Positions 16,076-26,023 of a stretch of DNA of 64,000 nucleotides are shown here, piece after piece. The stretch covers positions 935,001 through 999,000 of the forward strand of contig CP110972.1 of the NCBI GenBank assembly GCA_028869255.1, written 5' to 3'. The position numbers were made by a program, and so were the translations under genes. Below the pieces are notes generated by a model, which worked only from the letters and a program-made list of their open reading frames with translations, searched no databases and was not told the DNA's origin. Source of the stretch: Pseudomonas poae (GTDB lineage Bacteria; Pseudomonadota; Gammaproteobacteria; Pseudomonadales; Pseudomonadaceae). Each line of letters starts with the position of its first letter. The stretch's first letter is position 1.

Positions 16076-17260
16076 TCAGGACTTGTTGCCCACCAAGCTG
16101 TCCACCGATGGCACACGCGTGTCGCTCTCCATCTGCGTTTCATGCTCGATCTGGTGACTGAAGCGGTCCAGTGAGCCCTGGGCCGGTTGCGCGTCGCTGG
16201 CGAACACCGGCGGGCTGAGAATGTACGCGCCCAACAGACGGCTCAGCGCGGCCAGGCTGTCGATGTGCGTGCGCTCGTAGCCGTGGGTCGCATCGCAACC
16301 AAATGCCAGCAGCGCGGTGCGGATGTCATGCCCGGCGGTCACCGCCGAGTGCGCGTCGCTGAAGTAATAACGGAACAGGTCGCGGCGTACCGGCAGGTCG
16401 TTATCCGAGGCCAGGCGCAGCAGATGCCGCGACAAGTGATAGTCATACGGCCCGCCGGAATCCTGCATCGCCACGCTCACCGCATGTTCACTGGAATGCT
16501 GGCCGGGGGCGACCGGGGCGATGTCGATGCCGACAAACTCACTCACATCCCAGGGCAGGGCGGCTGCGGCACCACTGCCGGTTTCTTCGGTGATGGTGAA
16601 CAGCGGGTGGCAGTCGATCAGCAACGGCTCGCCGCTGTCGATGATCGCCTTGAGTGCAGCGAGCAGGGCAGCGACGCCGGCTTTGTCGTCCAGGTGGCGG
16701 GCGCTGATGTGCCCGCTTTCGGTGAACTCGGGCAGCGGGTCGAACGCCACGTAGTCGCCGATGCCGATGCCCAGGGAATCGCAGTCGGCACGCGTGGCGC
16801 AATAGGCGTCCAGGCGCAACTCCACATGGTCCCAGCTCACCGGCATTTCATCCACGGCAGTGTTGAACGCATGCCCGGAGGCCATCAGCGGCAACACGCT
16901 GCCACGAATCACGCCGTTGTCGGTAAACAGGCTGACGCGGCTGCCTTCGGCAAAGCGGCTTGACCAGCAGCCCACCGGCGCCAGGCTCAAGCGGCCATTG
17001 TCCTTGATTGCGCGCACGGCGGCGCCGATGGTGTCCAGGTGCGCGGACACCGCTCGGTCGGGGCTGTTTTTCTGGCCCTTGAGGGTGGCGCGAATGGTGC
17101 CGCGCCGGGTCATTTCAAAGGGGATGCCCAGTTCTTCCAGACGCTCGGCGACATAACGCACGATGGTGTCGGTAAACCCGGTGGGGCTGGGAATGGCGAG
17201 CATTTCCAGCAGCACTTTTTGCAGGTAGTTGAGGTCCGGTTCGGGGATGGTTCGGCTCAT
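16076..17260 (-). CDS. M42-family peptidase of the NAGGN osmoprotectant system
   Basis: 394 aa metallo-aminopeptidase of the M42/M20 fold. The first metal His is in VSAHLDTIGA near residue 72, the bridging Asp in RHLDDKAGVAAL near 196, the catalytic Glu pair in TITEETGSG near 230, and the last His in GCDATHGYERTHID near 350. In Pseudomonas this gene accompanies asnO and ngg; the family is annotated as the osmoprotectant NAGGN system M42 peptidase. A role in NAGGN turnover is inferred from context. The reading frame continues upstream, but that extension is translated REP sequence, so the ATG at 17260 is chosen, with AGGAGT upstream. A REP doublet separates it from ngg. Confidence 0.9.
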   Translation of the reverse strand: MSRTIPEPDLNYLQKVLLEMLAIPSPTGFTDTIVRYVAERLEELGIPFEMTRRGTIRATLKGQKNSPDRAVSAHLDTIGAAVRAIKDNGRLSLAPVGCWSSRFAEGSRVSLFTDNGVIRGSVLPLMASGHAFNTAVDEMPVSWDHVELRLDAYCATRADCDSLGIGIGDYVAFDPLPEFTESGHISARHLDDKAGVAALLAALKAIIDSGEPLLIDCHPLFTITEETGSGAAAALPWDVSEFVGIDIAPVAPGQHSSEHAVSVAMQDSGGPYDYHLSRHLLRLASDNDLPVRRDLFRYYFSDAHSAVTAGHDIRTALLAFGCDATHGYERTHIDSLAALSRLLGAYILSPPVFASDAQPAQGSLDRFSHQIEHETQMESDTRVPSVDSLVGNKS

Positions 17261-17294
17261 AAAGACTCCTGATGAATAGTGGCGAATGGGCTTT

Positions 17295-17426
17295 TGTGGC
17301 GAGCGGGCTTGCCCGCGTTGGGCTGCGAAGCAGCCCCAAAACCTGTCAATGAGTTCTGCCTGACAGGACGCAGCGCTTGGATCAGGGCCGCTTCGCAGCC
17401 CAACGCGGGCAAGCCCGCTCGCCACA
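17295..17426. repeat. REP doublet (TGTGGCGAGCGGGC family)
   Basis: The left arm TGTGGCGAGCGGGCTTGCC continues into GCGTTGGGCTGCGAAGC. The right arm is its reverse complement ending GGCAAGCCCGCTCGCCACA. About 50 bp of loop lies between them. It sits inside the NAGGN operon between ngg and the peptidase gene, where it may stabilise or attenuate the upstream mRNA. Short extra copies of the outer unit (GGCGAATGGGCTTTTG and CTGGCCACAG) flank it. Confidence 0.9.
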
Positions 17427-17462
17427 GCAGCCTGCTGGCCACAGATGCGCGCTGGCCACAGG

Positions 17463-19211
17463 TTATTGAGCAGTTGGCTGGCTATGGGGAAACAGCAGGT
17501 CCACAAACTTCTCCGCAGTCGGCTGCGGTTCATGGTTGGCCAGCCCGGCCCGTTCATTGGCTTCGATAAACACATACTCGGGTTGATCGGCGGCGGGCAC
17601 CATCAGGTCCAGGCCCACCATGGGGATATCCAGGGCGCGGGCCGCACGCACGGCGGCGTCCACCAGCGTGGGATGCAGGATCGCGGTGACGTCCTCCAGG
17701 CAGCCGCCGGTGTGCAGGTTGGCGGTGCGGCGCACGGCCAGGGTCTGGCCACGCGGCAGGATGCTGCTGTAGTCGTAGCCGGCGGCGTGCAGGGTGCGCT
17801 CGGTTTCTGCGTCGATGGGGATTTTGCTTTCGCCGTCGGTAGCCGCCTGACGGCGCCGGCTCTGGGCTTCGATCAGTGCGCCGATGGAATGCTGGCCATC
17901 GCCGGTCACTTCGGCAGGGCGGCGGATCGCAGCGGCGACCACCTCAAAACCAATTACCAGAATGCGCAGGTCCAGGCCCTCGTGGAAGCTTTCCAGCAAC
18001 ACCCGGCTGTCGAACTGGCGCGCCGCTTCAATGGCCTGTTGCACATCTTCAATGCTCTGCAAATCCACCGCCACGCCCTGGCCCTGCTCGCCATCCAGCG
18101 GCTTGACCACGATGCGCTGGTGTTCGTCGAGGAACTCCAGGTTGTCGTCGGCGCTGCCCGCCAGTTGCTGTGAAGGCAGTTTCAAACCGGCGCCTTTCAA
18201 CACCTTGTGGGTCAGGCTTTTGTCCTGGCACAGGGTCATGCTGATTGCGCTGGTCAGATCGCTCAGCGATTCGCGACAGCGCACGCGACGGCCGCCATGG
18301 CTGAGGGTGAACAGCCCGGCATCGGCGTCATCCACCTGCACATCAATACCGCGTCGGTGCGCTTCTTCGACAATGATCCGCGCATAGGGATTGAACCCCG
18401 CCTGCGGCCCGGGGCCGAGGAACAGCGGCTGGTTGATGCCGTTTTTGCGTTTGATCGCGAAGGTGGTCAGCGCACGGAAACCGAGCTTGGCGTAGAGGTT
18501 CTTGGCCTGGCGATTATCGTGCAGCACCGACAGGTCGAGGTAGCTCAGCCCACGGCTCATAAAGTGCTCCACCAAGTGGCGCACCAGCACTTCGCCCACG
18601 CCGGGGCGGGTGCATTGCGGGTCGACCGCCAGGCACCACAGGCTGCAGCCGTTTTCCGGGTCGTGAAAAGCTTTCTGATGGTTAAGGCCCATCACGCTGC
18701 CGATCACTGCGCCGCTGTCTTCATCCTCGGCCAGCCAGTACACCGGGCCGCCTGCATGGCGTGGCGTGAGGCGTTCGGCGTCGACCGGTAACATACCGCG
18801 CCCCTGGTACAGCTGGTTGACCGCCAGCCAATCGGCCTCGGTCTGCACCCGGCGAATCCGGAAGCCGCGAAACACCCGGGTGGCCGGGCGATAGTCGCTG
18901 AACCACAGGCGCAGGGTATCGGAGGGGTCGAGGAACAACTGCTGCGGGTCAATCCCGAGGATCTGCTGTGGCGCGGCCACATACAGCGCAATATCGCGCT
19001 CGCCGGGCTGTTCGTTGAGCAGTTCCTGGGCCAGGCTCGCGGGATCGGGAAAGGTATGGCCGATCAGCAAGCGGCCCCAGCCGCAATGCACGGCAATCGG
19101 CTCGGCAGCGAGCGGGCTGCCATCTTCGGCCAGTCGGGCTTGCAGGCGCTCGTAGGTCGGCGCCTGGCCCTTCAGCAAGCGTTGGCTGTAAGCCGCTGCA
19201 TGGGGTTTCAT
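17463..19211 (-). CDS. ngg: N-acetylglutaminylglutamine synthetase
   Basis: 582 aa two-domain enzyme that makes the dipeptide N-acetylglutaminylglutamine. A GNAT acetyltransferase domain spans about residues 115-260 (acetyl-CoA loop WCLAVDPQCTRPGVGEVLVR, then the SVLHDNRQAKNLYAKLGF end). An ATP-grasp ligase domain spans about 320-575 (VVKPLDGEQGQGVAVDL is the glycine-rich lid; the metal-binding end is FIEANERAGLANHEP). The fusion of these two domains next to asnO is diagnostic. ATG at 19211 is 3 bp after the asnO stop; a TTG in frame at 19214 is less likely. NAGGN accumulates as an osmolyte under salt stress. Confidence 0.93.
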   Translation of the reverse strand: MKPHAAAYSQRLLKGQAPTYERLQARLAEDGSPLAAEPIAVHCGWGRLLIGHTFPDPASLAQELLNEQPGERDIALYVAAPQQILGIDPQQLFLDPSDTLRLWFSDYRPATRVFRGFRIRRVQTEADWLAVNQLYQGRGMLPVDAERLTPRHAGGPVYWLAEDEDSGAVIGSVMGLNHQKAFHDPENGCSLWCLAVDPQCTRPGVGEVLVRHLVEHFMSRGLSYLDLSVLHDNRQAKNLYAKLGFRALTTFAIKRKNGINQPLFLGPGPQAGFNPYARIIVEEAHRRGIDVQVDDADAGLFTLSHGGRRVRCRESLSDLTSAISMTLCQDKSLTHKVLKGAGLKLPSQQLAGSADDNLEFLDEHQRIVVKPLDGEQGQGVAVDLQSIEDVQQAIEAARQFDSRVLLESFHEGLDLRILVIGFEVVAAAIRRPAEVTGDGQHSIGALIEAQSRRRQAATDGESKIPIDAETERTLHAAGYDYSSILPRGQTLAVRRTANLHTGGCLEDVTAILHPTLVDAAVRAARALDIPMVGLDLMVPAADQPEYVFIEANERAGLANHEPQPTAEKFVDLLFPHSQPTAQ

Positions 19212-19214
19212 CAA

Positions 19215-20987
19215 TCAGATTCCTTGTTCGCTGAGCCACAGGTTCAGCGCCGCCAGTTGCCACAGCTTGGAGCCGCGCAACGGGGTCAATTGGCCTTGCG
19301 GGTCGGTGAGCAAGCGGTCGAGCATGGCCGGGTTGAACAGGCCACGATCCTGGCTCGGGTCCAGCAGCAGCTCGCGTACCCAGTTAAGGGTGTCGCCATG
19401 CAGATGCTTGAGGCCGGGCACCGGGAAGTAACCTTTTTTACGGTCGATGACTTCGCTCGGGATGACGCGGCGCGCGGCTTCTTTCAGCACTTGCTTGCCG
19501 CCGTCGGGCAGTTTGAATTTGCCCGGTACGCGGGCCGACAGTTCCACCAGGCGGTAGTCCAGGAACGGCGTGCGCGCTTCCAGGCCCCAGGCCATGGTCA
19601 TGTTGTCGACGCGTTTGACCGGGTCGTCCACCAGCATCACCGTGCTGTCCAGGCGCAGGGCCTTGTCTACGGCCGCGTCTGCACCGGGCATAGCGAAATG
19701 CTCGCGCACAAAGTCACCGGCGGCGTCGTTGGCGGTCAGCCATTTCGGTGCGACGGTGGCGGCGTAGTCGTCGTAGCTGCGGTCGAAAAACGCCTCGCGA
19801 TAAGCCGCATACGGGTCGCTGGCGCCGTCGACCTGCGGGTACCAGTGGTAACCGGCGAACAGCTCGTCGGCACCCTGGCCGCTTTGCACCACCTTGCAAT
19901 GCTTGGCCACTTCCCGCGACAGCAGGTAGAAGGCGATGCAATCGTGGCTGACCATCGGCTCGCTCATGGCGCGGAACGCCGCCGGCAATTGCTCGATGAT
20001 CTCGCTTTCAGCGATGCGCAATTGGTGATGGCGCGTGCCGTAGTGCTTGGCGATCAGGTCCGAGTATTGGAACTCATTGCCGGCCTCGCCGCCGGCGTCT
20101 TCAAAGCCGATGGAGAAGGTCGACAGATCCTGCACGCCGACTTCCCGCAGCAGGCCCACGAGCATGCTCGAATCGACGCCACCGGAGAGCAGCACGCCGA
20201 CATCCACGGCGGCGCGTTGACGAATCGCCACGGCTTCGCGGGTGCTGTCGAGCACGCGGTCGGTCCAGTCTTCCAGGCTCAGGTTTTTTTCGTCGTCATG
20301 CGGGCCGTAGGGCAGGGTCCACCAGGTTTTCTGTTCGGTGTTGCCGTCGGCGTCGATGCGCAGCCAGCTGGCCGGCGGCAGTTTTTCAATGCCCGCCAGC
20401 AAGGTGCGCGGCGCGGGCACCACGGCGTGGAAGTTCAGGTAATGATTAAGCGCCACCGGGTCGAGAATCGGGTTGATATCGCCGCCCTTGAGCAGCGCCG
20501 GCAACGCCGAGGCAAAACGCAGGCGCTGGCCGGTGCGCGACACGTACAACGGCTTCACACCGAGGCGGTCACGGGCGATGAACAGGCGCTGGGCGTCACG
20601 CTCCCAGATGGCAAACGCGAACATGCCGTTGAGCTTGGGCAGCAGCGCCTCACCCCAGGCGTGATAGCCCTTGAGCAGCACTTCGGTGTCGCCGCCGGAG
20701 TAGAAGGCGTAGCCGAGGGCTTCCAGCTCTTCACGTAATTCCGGGAAGTTGTAGATCGCGCCGTTGAAGGCCAGGGACAGCCCCAGTTGGGCATCGACCA
20801 TCGGTTGGGCGGAGCCGTCCGACAGGTCCATGATTTTCAGGCGTCGATGGCCCAGGGCAATCGGCCCTTGGGCATGGAAACCCCATGCGTCGGGGCCTCG
20901 TGGGGCGAGGTGATGGGTGATTCGTTCCACGGCTGCCAGGTCGGCAGGTTGGTGATCAAAGCGTAACTCGCCAGCTAATCCGCACAT
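19215..20987 (-). CDS. asnO: N-acetylglutaminylglutamine amidotransferase
   Basis: 590 aa, asparagine-synthetase family. The N-terminal class II glutaminase domain has the catalytic Cys2 (MCGLAGEL), HRRLKIMDLSDGSAQPM and FNGAIYN. The C-terminal synthetase domain has the PP-loop LLSGGVDSSMLVGLL near 265 and the FLDYRLVELSARVPGKFK region near 475. It should amidate the C-terminal carboxyl of N-acetylglutaminylglutamine with glutamine as ammonia donor, completing the osmolyte. AAGGAA precedes the ATG. It is the first gene of a reverse operon asnO-ngg-peptidase. The 240 bp upstream, shared with the divergent NEL gene, should hold the osmotically regulated promoter, but I see no certain site. Confidence 0.93.
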   Translation of the reverse strand: MCGLAGELRFDHQPADLAAVERITHHLAPRGPDAWGFHAQGPIALGHRRLKIMDLSDGSAQPMVDAQLGLSLAFNGAIYNFPELREELEALGYAFYSGGDTEVLLKGYHAWGEALLPKLNGMFAFAIWERDAQRLFIARDRLGVKPLYVSRTGQRLRFASALPALLKGGDINPILDPVALNHYLNFHAVVPAPRTLLAGIEKLPPASWLRIDADGNTEQKTWWTLPYGPHDDEKNLSLEDWTDRVLDSTREAVAIRQRAAVDVGVLLSGGVDSSMLVGLLREVGVQDLSTFSIGFEDAGGEAGNEFQYSDLIAKHYGTRHHQLRIAESEIIEQLPAAFRAMSEPMVSHDCIAFYLLSREVAKHCKVVQSGQGADELFAGYHWYPQVDGASDPYAAYREAFFDRSYDDYAATVAPKWLTANDAAGDFVREHFAMPGADAAVDKALRLDSTVMLVDDPVKRVDNMTMAWGLEARTPFLDYRLVELSARVPGKFKLPDGGKQVLKEAARRVIPSEVIDRKKGYFPVPGLKHLHGDTLNWVRELLLDPSQDRGLFNPAMLDRLLTDPQGQLTPLRGSKLWQLAALNLWLSEQGI

Positions 20988-21229
20988 AAATTCCTTACCG
21001 GTTTTTCCGTTGGGGAGAGTTCAGGGGCGCCGCGTCAAATGGCGGCTACCCAGAAACTGACACGGGTGAATCCAGGGAGTTTTAGAACGATCGGTTATAA
21101 GCAGGGTTTTCAGCTAGGGCCAGCACGCAACAGCAGCGCAGCTGACGCGTGTGCCACATAGTTACCCAAGGCGACGTGCGACGGATGGTTATGGTGCGGG
21201 TCTACTTCTGCGCAACAAGGATATTGCCG

Positions 21230-24200
21230 ATGCCCGATCCCGTTTCCGTGCCTGCTCAACTGCCCCCGGCACTGCTCTCATCCACCCTGCTGGAGTTGAC
21301 CGGCGATCTGGATAAAGCCGATGTGCTGCAACAACGGATCCCTGGCTGGTTGTTCGACGCCAAACCTGAACTGTTGGAGCAACTGGAGAAAGTGTCTGAG
21401 TTGGCCGGGTTTCAGGAGCCCAAGGTCAATGCCATCCTGCAACGTATAAAAGGCCTTGATCAGTTTTGCGCCGAAGAGCTGACCCGCGGCCTGCAGCGTC
21501 AGTTTGGTGTGACCCTGGACGTCAAGCGCGATCATCTGTGGTTGCCTTGGGATGCGATTGACACCGGTAACACCGCATACGGCGTTCCGAGCACCAAAGT
21601 GGTGATCGAAACCCGCACGCTGCTCGAGTCGGCGATGCTCAATTTTTCCGAGGATGAGGCTCAGGGCCGGCGTTTTCCGAGCGCCAGCCAGATCCGTCGT
21701 GACACCGATACCGTCGTGAGCCGGATCAGCGTTACGGCCTTCGCGACCTACTGCCGCAGCCTTGACCTCGGGCGTCGCTACCAGGAGCATCTGCGCGGCG
21801 CGATCAACCAGGCCGTGCCGCTGGCTGATGAGGTGCTGTACAACGCCGATGCCGGCGAAATCAAGCACCTCAAAGTCTATGACATGGCAACGGATGTCTA
21901 CCTCGCGTACCTGCGCGGTGATATCGCCGAGCCGGCCTTCAAGCTGCTCGTGAGCTTTACCCGCCAGGGTGCCAGCTTGAGCAAGGCCGCTGTGCTGGCC
22001 GAAACCTATGACGGCAAACCGCTGATGTGGCAAGGGCTGGATGTGCACGACAGTTGTTTGTGGGGCATCGTGGTGTTCTCCCAGGAAGCCATTGATATCA
22101 ATCCCCAAACCCGCTGCATCGTTTATATGCCGGGAGAGCCTTATCGACCGATTTTTGAATACCCCACGTTTGCCGCGTTTCAGACCTACCTGACGTTAAA
22201 GCTACAGGTAAAAAGCTATGCCGATTTTTTCGTGCGTTACCTCGATGAAGAGGCTCGCGGGGATTTTTTCAAGCGGTTCTCGGTGGGCAGATCCCTGGGG
22301 TTGATCAAGCCAATAGCGATCGACGTCGGGTTGTTCCAGTTTTTCTTCAACAGCCTGATCGGCAAGCTGCAAAAAGACAGCCGCGTGCTGGCAGTTCCCA
22401 CTGCGGACTTTGACCAGGCGGTGCGCGAGCAGCGTTGGCGCGACTATGAGTCATGGGGCCTGGACCTGTTGAACCTCGCCGGTTTTTTTGTGCCGGTCAT
22501 AGGCCAACTGATGCTCGGCGTGGCGATAGGGCAGATGCTCGGTGAAATCTACGAGGGCGTGCAGGATTGGCGCCACGAGGACCGCAGCGCGGCATTCGCG
22601 CACCTGCGCAATGTGCTGGAAAGTGTGGCCTCGATGGCCGCGTTTGTGGCAGGCGGCAAGGTGGTTGGCAGCTTGCGCCGGGTTGCGCGAGACAATCTGG
22701 AGCTTATCGACAACTTCGAGGCGGTTGACGCAAGCGATGGCACGCGTCGCTTGTGGCGTACAAGTCTCAAGCCTTATGAGCAGCCATTGACCGCCAGCGA
22801 GCCCGATGCTCAGGGTGTGTATTGGAGCGACGGTCGGCCTGGGGTCCGAATCGACGGGCGTGGCCACGCGCTGCGTTTTGACGCGTCTCTGGGGCAATGG
22901 CGTATTCGTCACCCGCGTCGCCCGGATGCCCACGCGCCGCCGGTGTTGCACAATGGCGCGGGAGGCTGGCGAGGGCAACACGAGCGCCCGCAGGAGTGGA
23001 GCAATACACGCTATGCCCTGCAGCGCCTGGACCCGCGACTGGTCGCCTTGAGCGACACCCGCCTGGAGCAGATCTGTCAGGCCAGTGATGTGCAACTGCC
23101 GCAGGTGCAGCGCTGGGCCGAGGGTAATCTCAAGCTGCCGGCGAGCCTTGTCGACAGCATTCAGCGGTTCGCCCTGAATCAGAAGATCACGGATTTGATC
23201 GCCCGCCTCGAACAGCGCCAGCCCTACACGGCCGAGGATATTGCCTTGCAGTTGGAGGCTTTGCCGCTGATGCCCGAGTGGCCCAGCGGTCGTTATCTTG
23301 AGGTGCTCCCTGCCGAGGGTAACGCCTCGACCAAGTACCCCTCGAACGCTCGGACCGATGACGAGCTGAGCGTGGTGATCAGCCGCGATCAGATGGAAGA
23401 AGGCGAGGTGCTGTTAGGCGTGACAGATGGGCTGTACCGAGCCGAGCTGGACACGCTGCTGGGCGACACGCCGGTGCGGGCGGGTGAAACAGACGCCGAG
23501 GCATTGGCAAGGCGTCTGGCGCATACCTTGAAGATCGATCGCAAACCCTTGTTCCAGAAGTTGTACGCCGACTACGACCAGCCGGTAGGCGCAGAGCAGT
23601 CGCGCCTGGTCGAGACTGTGCCGGGCCTGCCTGCCAACGTTGCCGCCGAGCTGATCGATAGCTCGTCGAGTATTGACCGGATCCACCTGCGCGATGAACG
23701 CCGGGTACCGTTGTCTCTCGGGCAGGCGGCCCGCGAGGCCGTCGCGCAGGTACAGCGTGAGCGGTTGATGGCGAGTTTCCATATGGCGGAATTGGCGGAT
23801 AGGCAGGCTCATCGATTTTCCTGGCGTTTGCTGAAGGATTTGCCTGGTTTTCCCGACACGTTGCAATTGCAACTGCGCGAGACTTCGGCCAGCGGGGCTG
23901 TACTGGAGCGTATCGGTGATTCGTCTGCCGCCCAGACCCGGGTGGTGGTCAAGACCGGCGAGCGCTATCAGGCGTTTGAAGCCGACGGGCGTTCCCTGGG
24001 CGAGCAGTTCAGCGGCCCGCAGGCGTTCTATCGTGCGACCTTGCAGACGCTCCCCGTGGAGATGCGAACCGGGCTGGACATCAGTGGCAGTGCCGCATCA
24101 GACGCGCAAAGGTTGCGCTATCACCTGCTTGATCGTGCCGTGGCGGAGCGTGCCAAAATCCCCGAAGAGCGCGTGGCGCTGACCTCCGCCTGCCAGGTCA

Positions 24201-26023
24201 TCGACGCTCCGCCGCCAGCGGAACCGACGCGTGCACAGCGCGGGATGATGCGCAAGATCACAAACCTGTACCCGTTTTTCAGCGAGAGCCAGGCCCGTGA
24301 AACGGTCATGAGCCTGGGCGTCGACGACCCGTCACGGGCCACTGCGGTGCGCCAGCGCGAGCAGCAACTGGCCAGGCTCGATGGGGTGCTCAGGGCCTGG
24401 ATGCAGCAAGACGACGACATGCGAAAACTCCCGGGGCGTTTGGACGATTATCAGCTCAGTCGGCGCCAGGTTGCCGACCGTCTGCGCAGTGCGTGGCGCC
24501 ACCAGATTCGCTTGCCCGATGAAACCCGCGCTCAGGTATATGGCTTGAGCCTGGACGGCATGCGGGTTGGCAAGTTGCCGGCTTTGCCCATCGATATCGA
24601 CTTCGGGCATGTGCAACGCCTGTCGCTGAAAAACATGGCGCTGGATAACGACGTCGCCTACTTCCTCAAGGCGTTCAAGGGCCTGCGCTCACTGGAGTTG
24701 GACAAAAACCAGCTCACGTGGCTGCCGGAAGTGTTGTCCCATATGCCCTCGCTGCAGCGCCTGAGCCTGGCGCAAAACAGCCTTAATCTCACCGACGCGA
24801 CCACCAAAAAACTGCAAGCCATGAGCGGTCTGCGTGCTCTGGACCTGAGCAGCAACCCCTTGGGCGAAACCCCGTCGGTCAAGCAGATGGACCAGTTGCA
24901 GTCCCTGAACCTGCGCAACACCCGCGCCCGGGAGTTGCCCGAGGGCTTGCTCACACGCTTGCACCTGGAGGACGCCAACCTGCGGGAAAACGACATCGTC
25001 GAACTGCCCTCGGAACTGTTTACCGCGCCGGTGGCGGTGACCGAGAAAATCAACCTGCGGCTCAACCCGGTTTCGCACCAGAGCCGTCTGAACCTGGACG
25101 AATACCGGCGCCGCACCGGCGTGGGCATGGGCTTGCAGGACGACGACATTGCGTTGTTGAGCGAGCAGCGCTCCCGGCAAGCGTGGCTGGAAGGCAAGAC
25201 TGCCGATGCGTACCGCGCACGTGAGGCAGCCTGGGAACTGTTAAAGGACGATTGGCAGTCCGAGGACTTTTTTGCGGTACTGCGCCAACTGGTCAATACC
25301 CCGCAATACAAGCAAGTACGGGCTGACCTGGTGCGTCGGGTGTGGCAGGTGATCGATGCGGCTGCCGACAATCGTGAACTGCGCGAGTTGCTGTTCAATC
25401 TGGCCAGGGGCGAGCCCAATTGTGTAGACGCGGCCGCTTACAGCTTCAGCGAGATGGAAGTCACGGTGATGCTCAACAAGGCCATGAAAGAGGCCGGCGC
25501 CAGCCGGCCAAGTGTCGCAACGTTGAAGAAATTAGGGCGCGGTCTGTTTCGCCTGGAGCAGCTCGACAGCATTTCCGATATCTTCAGCCGACGCAAAAAC
25601 CTCGCCGACCAATTGGCCGTGCGCCTGGTGTATCGCAGCGGGCTGGCCAAGGCCCTGGATTTGCCGGGGCAGCCGGAAACGATTGCCTACCGCGAGGTGG
25701 GCGGCGTGACCCAAGAGGATCTGACGGACGCGTTGGCTCAGGTCACCTCGCGCGAGATGACCTCGGATCTGTTGCGCTTTATGACGCGCCAGGGATTCTG
25801 GCTGGAATACCTCAAACGTCAACATTCCGCGGAGTTCAGCCGCGTCGGCCAGGTGTACGACACGCAACTCAAAGCCCTGGATGTGACCAGCAGCACCTAC
25901 CTCTCCCAGGCGCTCAAAGTGCAGAACGACCACCATCAAGCCCGTGAGCAGTTGGTGGATCGCTTGACCCGCAAGGCGCTGGAGGAGGCTGATAACCTCC
26001 AGGCAGGCCCGTGCCCACTCTAG
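21230..26023 (+). CDS. Giant LRR/NEL-type E3 ubiquitin ligase effector
   Basis: 1597 aa. The long N-terminal part (about 1-1000) resembles the dermonecrotic-toxin-like DUF6543 region of Pseudomonas effectors. It contains hydrophobic helices near 413-437 (FFVPVIGQLMLGVAIGQML) and 463-480. Five to six leucine-rich repeats occupy about 1130-1277 (GLRSLELDKNQLTWLPEVL, SLQRLSLAQNSLNL, GLRALDLSSNPLGETP, QLQSLNLRNTRARELPEGL). A NEL domain follows (about 1293-1590), with the catalytic Cys-x-Asp as NCVDAA near Cys1398. NEL enzymes are bacterial E3 ubiquitin ligases that act inside eukaryotic cells. No signal peptide is seen. ATG 21230 follows AAGG; an earlier in-frame ATG at 21149 is poorer. The stop overlaps convergent mnmC. 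Codon use is typical of the host. Confidence 0.85.
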   Translation: MPDPVSVPAQLPPALLSSTLLELTGDLDKADVLQQRIPGWLFDAKPELLEQLEKVSELAGFQEPKVNAILQRIKGLDQFCAEELTRGLQRQFGVTLDVKRDHLWLPWDAIDTGNTAYGVPSTKVVIETRTLLESAMLNFSEDEAQGRRFPSASQIRRDTDTVVSRISVTAFATYCRSLDLGRRYQEHLRGAINQAVPLADEVLYNADAGEIKHLKVYDMATDVYLAYLRGDIAEPAFKLLVSFTRQGASLSKAAVLAETYDGKPLMWQGLDVHDSCLWGIVVFSQEAIDINPQTRCIVYMPGEPYRPIFEYPTFAAFQTYLTLKLQVKSYADFFVRYLDEEARGDFFKRFSVGRSLGLIKPIAIDVGLFQFFFNSLIGKLQKDSRVLAVPTADFDQAVREQRWRDYESWGLDLLNLAGFFVPVIGQLMLGVAIGQMLGEIYEGVQDWRHEDRSAAFAHLRNVLESVASMAAFVAGGKVVGSLRRVARDNLELIDNFEAVDASDGTRRLWRTSLKPYEQPLTASEPDAQGVYWSDGRPGVRIDGRGHALRFDASLGQWRIRHPRRPDAHAPPVLHNGAGGWRGQHERPQEWSNTRYALQRLDPRLVALSDTRLEQICQASDVQLPQVQRWAEGNLKLPASLVDSIQRFALNQKITDLIARLEQRQPYTAEDIALQLEALPLMPEWPSGRYLEVLPAEGNASTKYPSNARTDDELSVVISRDQMEEGEVLLGVTDGLYRAELDTLLGDTPVRAGETDAEALARRLAHTLKIDRKPLFQKLYADYDQPVGAEQSRLVETVPGLPANVAAELIDSSSSIDRIHLRDERRVPLSLGQAAREAVAQVQRERLMASFHMAELADRQAHRFSWRLLKDLPGFPDTLQLQLRETSASGAVLERIGDSSAAQTRVVVKTGERYQAFEADGRSLGEQFSGPQAFYRATLQTLPVEMRTGLDISGSAASDAQRLRYHLLDRAVAERAKIPEERVALTSACQVIDAPPPAEPTRAQRGMMRKITNLYPFFSESQARETVMSLGVDDPSRATAVRQREQQLARLDGVLRAWMQQDDDMRKLPGRLDDYQLSRRQVADRLRSAWRHQIRLPDETRAQVYGLSLDGMRVGKLPALPIDIDFGHVQRLSLKNMALDNDVAYFLKAFKGLRSLELDKNQLTWLPEVLSHMPSLQRLSLAQNSLNLTDATTKKLQAMSGLRALDLSSNPLGETPSVKQMDQLQSLNLRNTRARELPEGLLTRLHLEDANLRENDIVELPSELFTAPVAVTEKINLRLNPVSHQSRLNLDEYRRRTGVGMGLQDDDIALLSEQRSRQAWLEGKTADAYRAREAAWELLKDDWQSEDFFAVLRQLVNTPQYKQVRADLVRRVWQVIDAAADNRELRELLFNLARGEPNCVDAAAYSFSEMEVTVMLNKAMKEAGASRPSVATLKKLGRGLFRLEQLDSISDIFSRRKNLADQLAVRLVYRSGLAKALDLPGQPETIAYREVGGVTQEDLTDALAQVTSREMTSDLLRFMTRQGFWLEYLKRQHSAEFSRVGQVYDTQLKALDVTSSTYLSQALKVQNDHHQAREQLVDRLTRKALEEADNLQAGPCPL

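Noticed and set aside
19056..20738. 560-codon forward open frame opposite asnO
   Set aside because: High-GC shadow of asnO. It has Gln/His/Arg/Val-rich composition, no ribosome site and no recognisable motif, while asnO has all its catalytic motifs.
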